From Beta vulgaris subsp. vulgaris (taxonomy: Eukaryota > Streptophyta > Magnoliopsida > Caryophyllales > Amaranthaceae): 64,000 nt of DNA. The DNA lies in the NCBI RefSeq assembly GCF_026745355.1, contig NC_079202.1, positions 46,326,873 through 46,390,872 of the forward strand. Reading direction: 5' to 3'. The position numbers were made by a program, and so were the translations under genes. The notes under the pieces were generated by a model. It had not been told where the DNA came from. It saw only the letters and a program-made list of their open reading frames with translations, and did no database searches. Of this stretch, positions 59,161-64,000 are shown in pieces. How positions within the stretch are numbered: the stretch's first letter is position 1; the number at the start of each line of letters is the position of its first letter.

Positions 59161-59485
59161 TATTAATATAATACTTTATGATAATAACACTAAATACAAC
59201 TTAATCTAGTGGCTCGCTAAAACTTTAGCATATGTACTTGAGGTCTCGGGATCAAACTCTATACTATGCAATTTCTTAATTTTTTTTATTATACATGGAT
59301 TACATGAACTAAAACTCCCTAGGGAGAGCACCACGTGGCACAGTTTCTTGTTTTCACACGCCTTTTAATATATTTGAATAGGTTACTAGGTGTTTATACA
59401 AAAATTTCACCATTATCATCCAAAGAGTTTCGTGAACGCTACTACTAAGCTAAGCCATTTTCTAATAGTTTCAGACTTATTATAC

Positions 59486-61324
59486 TGTAACACCCCCAAA
59501 TTTCTCTCTTTTGGAAAACTTATTTTCATATAAAACTCCTTGAGAAACTTGAGAGTATTACCGCCACGTGATAACGTTAAAGGCTTTAATACTAACTACT
59601 AACTGAACTTTAAACTAATGCAGCGGAATAACTGAACTAACTTCTCTTTATAAATATAAACTTTATTGTACAATTATATAACAATGGAAATAAAGACAAT
59701 AAAATAACAACTCCTTGACTAATTATGATTCCTCACTAGCTCCCCCATATGAAGTATGCATCATATCAACCTGTAAAATCTGCTCACCAAAAGGGTCATC
59801 ACAGGGACAATGCCATAAAACAAAACAAAACGCGTGTCAGTAAAAATACTGAGTACATGTATATGCGGAATATTAAACACTTTATTTGATTAAACTTTTG
59901 AAATATTTAATTTCAAAAAACCTTTCTGGATACTTGATAATACTTGTATAACATAACTTTTGAAATATTTAATTTCGAAAAACCTTTCTAGATACTTGAT
60001 AATACTTGTATAATAAAAGTATATAACCTTAATAAAAATCCTTTTTCCTTGCCTAGGTACCTTGCCTAAAGTGTGCACACCCCCCAAGTTTAGTATTCCT
60101 TACTGAGTCTATTACGAGGGAACTACCTTGTCCACATGACTTATACAAAAAGTACATGGGTAAATAATATAATAGCTACCGTTCTTGCTAATAAATAACA
60201 AGCCGTGGCCTCTTTATAATTGTGATCATAAAAGATCATATATCTAATAAAAATCCTTCTGAAATAATCCTCCTTTAAAAAGAATAATAATTCTTAAAAC
60301 TTAGCCATATAAAGGCATAAATAAAATAACTTGCTCAAGGTTAACCTTTGAAAAATAATAATAGTTCAAAAACACTCCTTTTAAATATTTAAACATGAAT
60401 CAAAAGATCAAACTCCTTCTAAAATATTTGAATATAAATTCAAAGATAAACTTTATAAATATATTAAATGAAAGACATAATTCAAAGTTCATAAATAAAA
60501 TTTTAAACATTCAAACATGTTCATATAAAACAGATGCAGTTCATAATAAAACTCATAAAAACATATATTTCAATCAAAATATTTTCCTAAAAACATAATA
60601 CTACACTTGCAAAACAATTATTAAAGATCTACAAATACACGCACCTTGAAAATTAATAACTACTAGGGAGAAGAGAAAAGGTAGGCTAAGAGGGAGAGAG
60701 AGTTTAAACTTGAGAAAAGAGATTTATTTCTCAAATTTGGTGTGAAAAATATGATGGGTGGAGACCCCTATTTATACTAGTTGGAAAGTAGAATCGGAAT
60801 AGGATTAGGAAACTAAAAGATAGATTTAGGAAAAAGATAAACTAATCTAGCTAAGATAAACTAATATTTACGCTTATCCAACTAAGATTAGGAAAAGATA
60901 TAAATTATCCCATAATACATAATATATAAGGTAAATAACTAAAAGATAGTTAAAAGAAGAAAAAAGATAACAAAATTATCACACAGCTAACAACTTAGCG
61001 CGTGATTATGGCTAAAAATTTCTTTTTCTTTTTTTTTTCTTTTTCTTTTTATAAACCTTTTTTTTTTTTTTTTTCTTTTTTTTCTAAACCTTTTTAGATT
61101 TCTTAAAATATTTTTAATTTTATTTTGAACAAACTACTTGAATTAAAACTTAGGAAAGTTAGGCCCAAAATTCATTTGGGCTAAAATTTATTTTAAATAC
61201 CCAAAACTTTTCTTAAAAGCCTTTCTAATAAATAATAAGCCTTTTTAGTAAATAAAACCTTTTTCAAAAACTAAAATTTTATAAAAATATAAATAATAAC
61301 TTACTAAAAATACGGAGTATTACA
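59486..61324 (-). repeat. Ty3/gypsy-type LTR, 1,839 bp
   Basis: On the minus strand it begins TGTAATACTCCG and ends GGGGGTGTTACA (TG...CA). It is the 3' LTR, because the polypurine tract and the usual gypsy pre-LTR sequence lie just right of it. A TATAAATA box on the minus strand (60776-60769) followed by AGGGG suits an LTR promoter. The partner LTR is beyond the window. A 62-bp tandem pair lies at 59893-60016. Open frames inside are short and not credible. Confidence 0.8.
59893..60016. repeat. 62-bp tandem duplication in the LTR
   Basis: Two copies of a unit starting AACTTTTGAAATATTTAATT, with a few differences. Confidence 0.9.
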
Positions 61325-61340
61325 GACTACCCCCTTAAAA
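61325..61340 (-). promoter_or_regulatory. Polypurine tract of the gypsy-type element
   Basis: On the minus strand TTTTAAGGGGGTAGTC abuts the LTR. It is preceded by TTTCGAGGACGAAACTTC, the sequence commonly seen at the 3' end of plant Ty3/gypsy coding regions. Confidence 0.75.
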
Positions 61341-64000
61341 GAAGTTTCGTCCTCGAAACTTGAACAAGCAAGTAAGAAGTAAAGCATGTAATTCACTATA
61401 CAACAAACTCTCTATAAAATAAGTTGGCTCACATAATAACTCATAAAATAAGTCAAAATAGGTCAAAAATAGCGTTTTAAGTTAAAAGCGCGAAACTCTA
61501 TCGTATTCTACCCCTCTTAAAAGGAGTTACGCCCCCGTAACTCGCTAAGGCTTAAAACTTGACTTAAAATTATTTACCAACTTTGTAATGAAAACAATTA
61601 AGAATCTTTGCGGAAATGATAATAAAAATCACTAGAGAGATAAACTTTCAAAAATACTTTTAAACTTTAAAAAAATAACCTCTATTTCAAGGTATTTGAA
61701 ATAATTGCCTTCAATAATAATGAACATAATAAAGAAAGTATTTGAATAAGTACAAAATGGTATAGTTTATGACAAACTGAAAATTTCTAAAACTTGAGTA
61801 GGAAAATTTTTCAAATTCTTGAAATAATAAAGAATTACATACTGATACTAAAGACAAGTTTTGTAGGAAAACTATTTGAGCAAATACTAATATATTATCA
61901 AAATGCTATAATATAGTGAGAAAAAGAACTTTATAAAACCTTTCGTAAGCTTTACTCGAAAATCATATTAAACAGCTTTTCCTTTGTTTTGTAAAATACG
62001 TTTGCTTTCTCCTCAAAATTTAATCAGCTTACATAACTCATGAAGTCTCACAATGAACATAAAAAAATTACCCTTGATCCTACTACTTGATTAATCAAAA
62101 TCAAATCAATTCATCATTATTCACAAGCAAAACTTGTCAGTATATATACTAACACAACATATACTTGAAGAAAAAAAAAGACTTCCTTACTTAGGTCCTC
62201 AAAACTAAAACTCCTCAAAATTCATCTTCAAATTTCTTTTAAAGTACCACAATTAATATTCTCTCAAAAATAAACAGTACTCAACTATAACTTGAGATAG
62301 TAAATAAGCAATCTTTTCCTGAAAATTCATACAATCTTCACTTCAATAAAATTAACTCCTTCACATAATATAAACTCATCAATGCTTAAATCCATAATAA
62401 AAATATGACTATTCTTTTCAAAATCAAACCTTGATTGAATAGTTTCCTCCTTTTTTTTTTCTTTTATTAAGCTCCAGATTTCTCCCAAAAGAATATATTT
62501 ATTCTATTATTAGAGTCACTTATTTCAATAAGTGATATACCTAATCCTTATAATCACTCTATCTTTCATATTGCCAAAACAACAATTATACACTATCCTT
62601 CAAGCAAAAGTACTTTAAGACTACTCCCAAAAATAATACTTCTCTTAACACCAATAATCCTCAAAATCAACTTAGAATACATTTAAAGAATTCTAGTATC
62701 TTACTTCACCTTTAAAACAAAAAATGATCTAAAGGAACCTGCTAAAGTTTCAAATATGGTCTTACTTCGTACTTTCTTTGCTTAACTATAACAACGATAA
62801 CTTCTTTGCGATTCAGCATAGGGGAAAATTCCTTAATTAAATCCAGCTTCAAATATGGTATCTCATATACTTGTAAGGTCCTCATAATATTCCTTATTTT
62901 GTCACCTTTCAAAGGTTATCTCTATATCATTGCTAAGACGGTGTTTACTATATCCATAAACAAAATATATAACTTATCTAAATCTTCATAATTCCTCCAA
63001 TATGGTATAAGCCATTGACCTCCTACTTGTTTCCACAAATTATGAAATTTTTCTTCCTTAGTCGCCAAACATTAAAGATCATCAAACTACATAAAACTTC
63101 AAATGACTAATTTCACAATTCTTAGCACATAATCTAATGTATTGCCTTCTTCACTCCTACTAAAAAAAAATAACTACTAAACTTCTTTTCTTCAAAGGAA
63201 TAAACTAGAACAATTTTCACCTTTAATGAATCTAAAATAGTCAACTTGGCTTACTTTGAACTCATAGGTTCTCCTAACACTTATAAATCAACAAAAAAAA
63301 CATATTGATGCTTTACACAATGTATATAAATCACTTTGCATGAATTAGATCACTTGCATACTTGTCATTTAAGACATTAAATAACCAAGTTCATCTCATA
63401 GAAAATATATTTGCCAAAAAATATGTCGTAAGAGATGGTAATACCATAACTTGCAAGTAGCTTCTTAATAACATGTCATGAAAGACAGAATAATAACTCA
63501 ATTATTATAATGAACAATAAATTCTTTCTTTTGCTTATGAAAAATACGAAGATTTTTCATATTAACTTGACAATAAGTCAAACTTCCTTAAAATATGTTC
63601 AAAATAATCATTACAAATAGAACAATAAATGTTAAACAGATCTTTAAAAAAAATCAATACTTTATAAAAAATTTTAGCTTTGTAATTTGAATAATTATAT
63701 ATAGATTTAAAAGATAAATACGGAATGTATGTTGACATAATAGTCAAAATAAAAATAACATTTGAACTATAATTTCAAATGAATCGAAAAAAAATATTTG
63801 AAATTCCTATATGAAAAAAACTTTGTTTGATATTCTTGAAAAATACATATATATGTATATGACCAAAATAGTTGTTTATTTGAGTACTAGGCTTAGTGTA
63901 TGAATAATTAGTCGAGTGAGTTCCTAGGAAAGAGAGGTGCGGCACAAATGGCCAACTTAAGTACCAAGTCTTTCCTTAGCCAGAACTTTCCTCAGCAAAA
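61341..64000 (-). mobile_element. Non-coding interior of the gypsy-type element
   Basis: About 2.66 kb of AT-rich DNA without any gag-pol similarity on either strand, continuing to the window edge. Near 61505-61555 a second, diverged copy of the pre-LTR sequence occurs (on the minus strand TTACGGGGGCGTAACTCC, then TTTTAAGAGGGGTAG). The lack of coding next to the LTR suggests a long 3' non-coding segment or a non-autonomous (LARD-type) element. The boundary cannot be seen. Confidence 0.5.

Overview
This window is nuclear DNA from a flowering plant, most likely a eudicot. The evidence is GT-AG introns in plant gene families, a plant tRNA-Lys, and many plant transposon classes: Ty1/copia and Ty3/gypsy LTR elements, LINE, SINE, CACTA, Helitron, plant mariner/Stowaway, Harbinger-like and Mutator-like. 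The species cannot be read from the sequence.

Host genes lie mainly in the first half. A xyloglucan endotransglucosylase/hydrolase gene (XTH copy 1, + strand, 1511-8549) is followed by a thaumatin-like protein gene (+, 19512-20679), a second XTH (+, 25075-26230) and, converging on it, an eight-exon gene for a plastid-type SAM-dependent methyltransferase resembling Arabidopsis At1g78140 (-, 26970-31197). All four keep an open reading frame through every exon I placed. The two XTH genes share intron positions and phases and short promoter blocks, so they are tandem paralogs. Both XTH proteins and the thaumatin-like protein carry signal peptides and would act in the cell wall or apoplast. A tRNA-Lys(CTT) at 44250-44322 is the only clear host gene in the second half.

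The rest is layered transposon DNA. A copia element with identical LTRs sits inside intron 2 of XTH copy 1, and a second copia lies 185 bp past its stop codon. At 14.4-16.2 kb one Helitron is nested in another, and a second copy of the inner family is at 31.4-32.8 kb with a Stowaway MITE in its head. From 32.8 to 38.8 kb a Harbinger-like element is split by a 5.3-kb L1-type LINE. A CACTA transposon fills about 39.0-43.7 kb. A Mutator-like element at 45.9-47.3 kb carries fragments of a C2H2 zinc-finger gene and a BAHD acyltransferase gene. A Harbinger-like repeat array lies at 48.0-49.0 kb. A 5.55-kb mariner at 49.4-55.0 kb shares its ends with a MITE in a methyltransferase intron. A 1.23-kb inverted-repeat element containing telomere-like repeats lies at 56.8-58.1 kb, a SINE at 58.4-58.6 kb, a Helitron tail at 59.1 kb, and a 1.84-kb gypsy-type LTR with part of a long non-coding interior fills 59.5-64.0 kb.

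I found no clear new cellular system. The most unusual objects are the gene-fragment carrier with its 42-bp direct repeats, the mariner with a second, convergent reading frame and an internal satellite, the double-headed Helitron family, the copia element whose identical LTRs contrast with a broken coding region, and a methyltransferase that has lost half of a zinc-ribbon-like motif.
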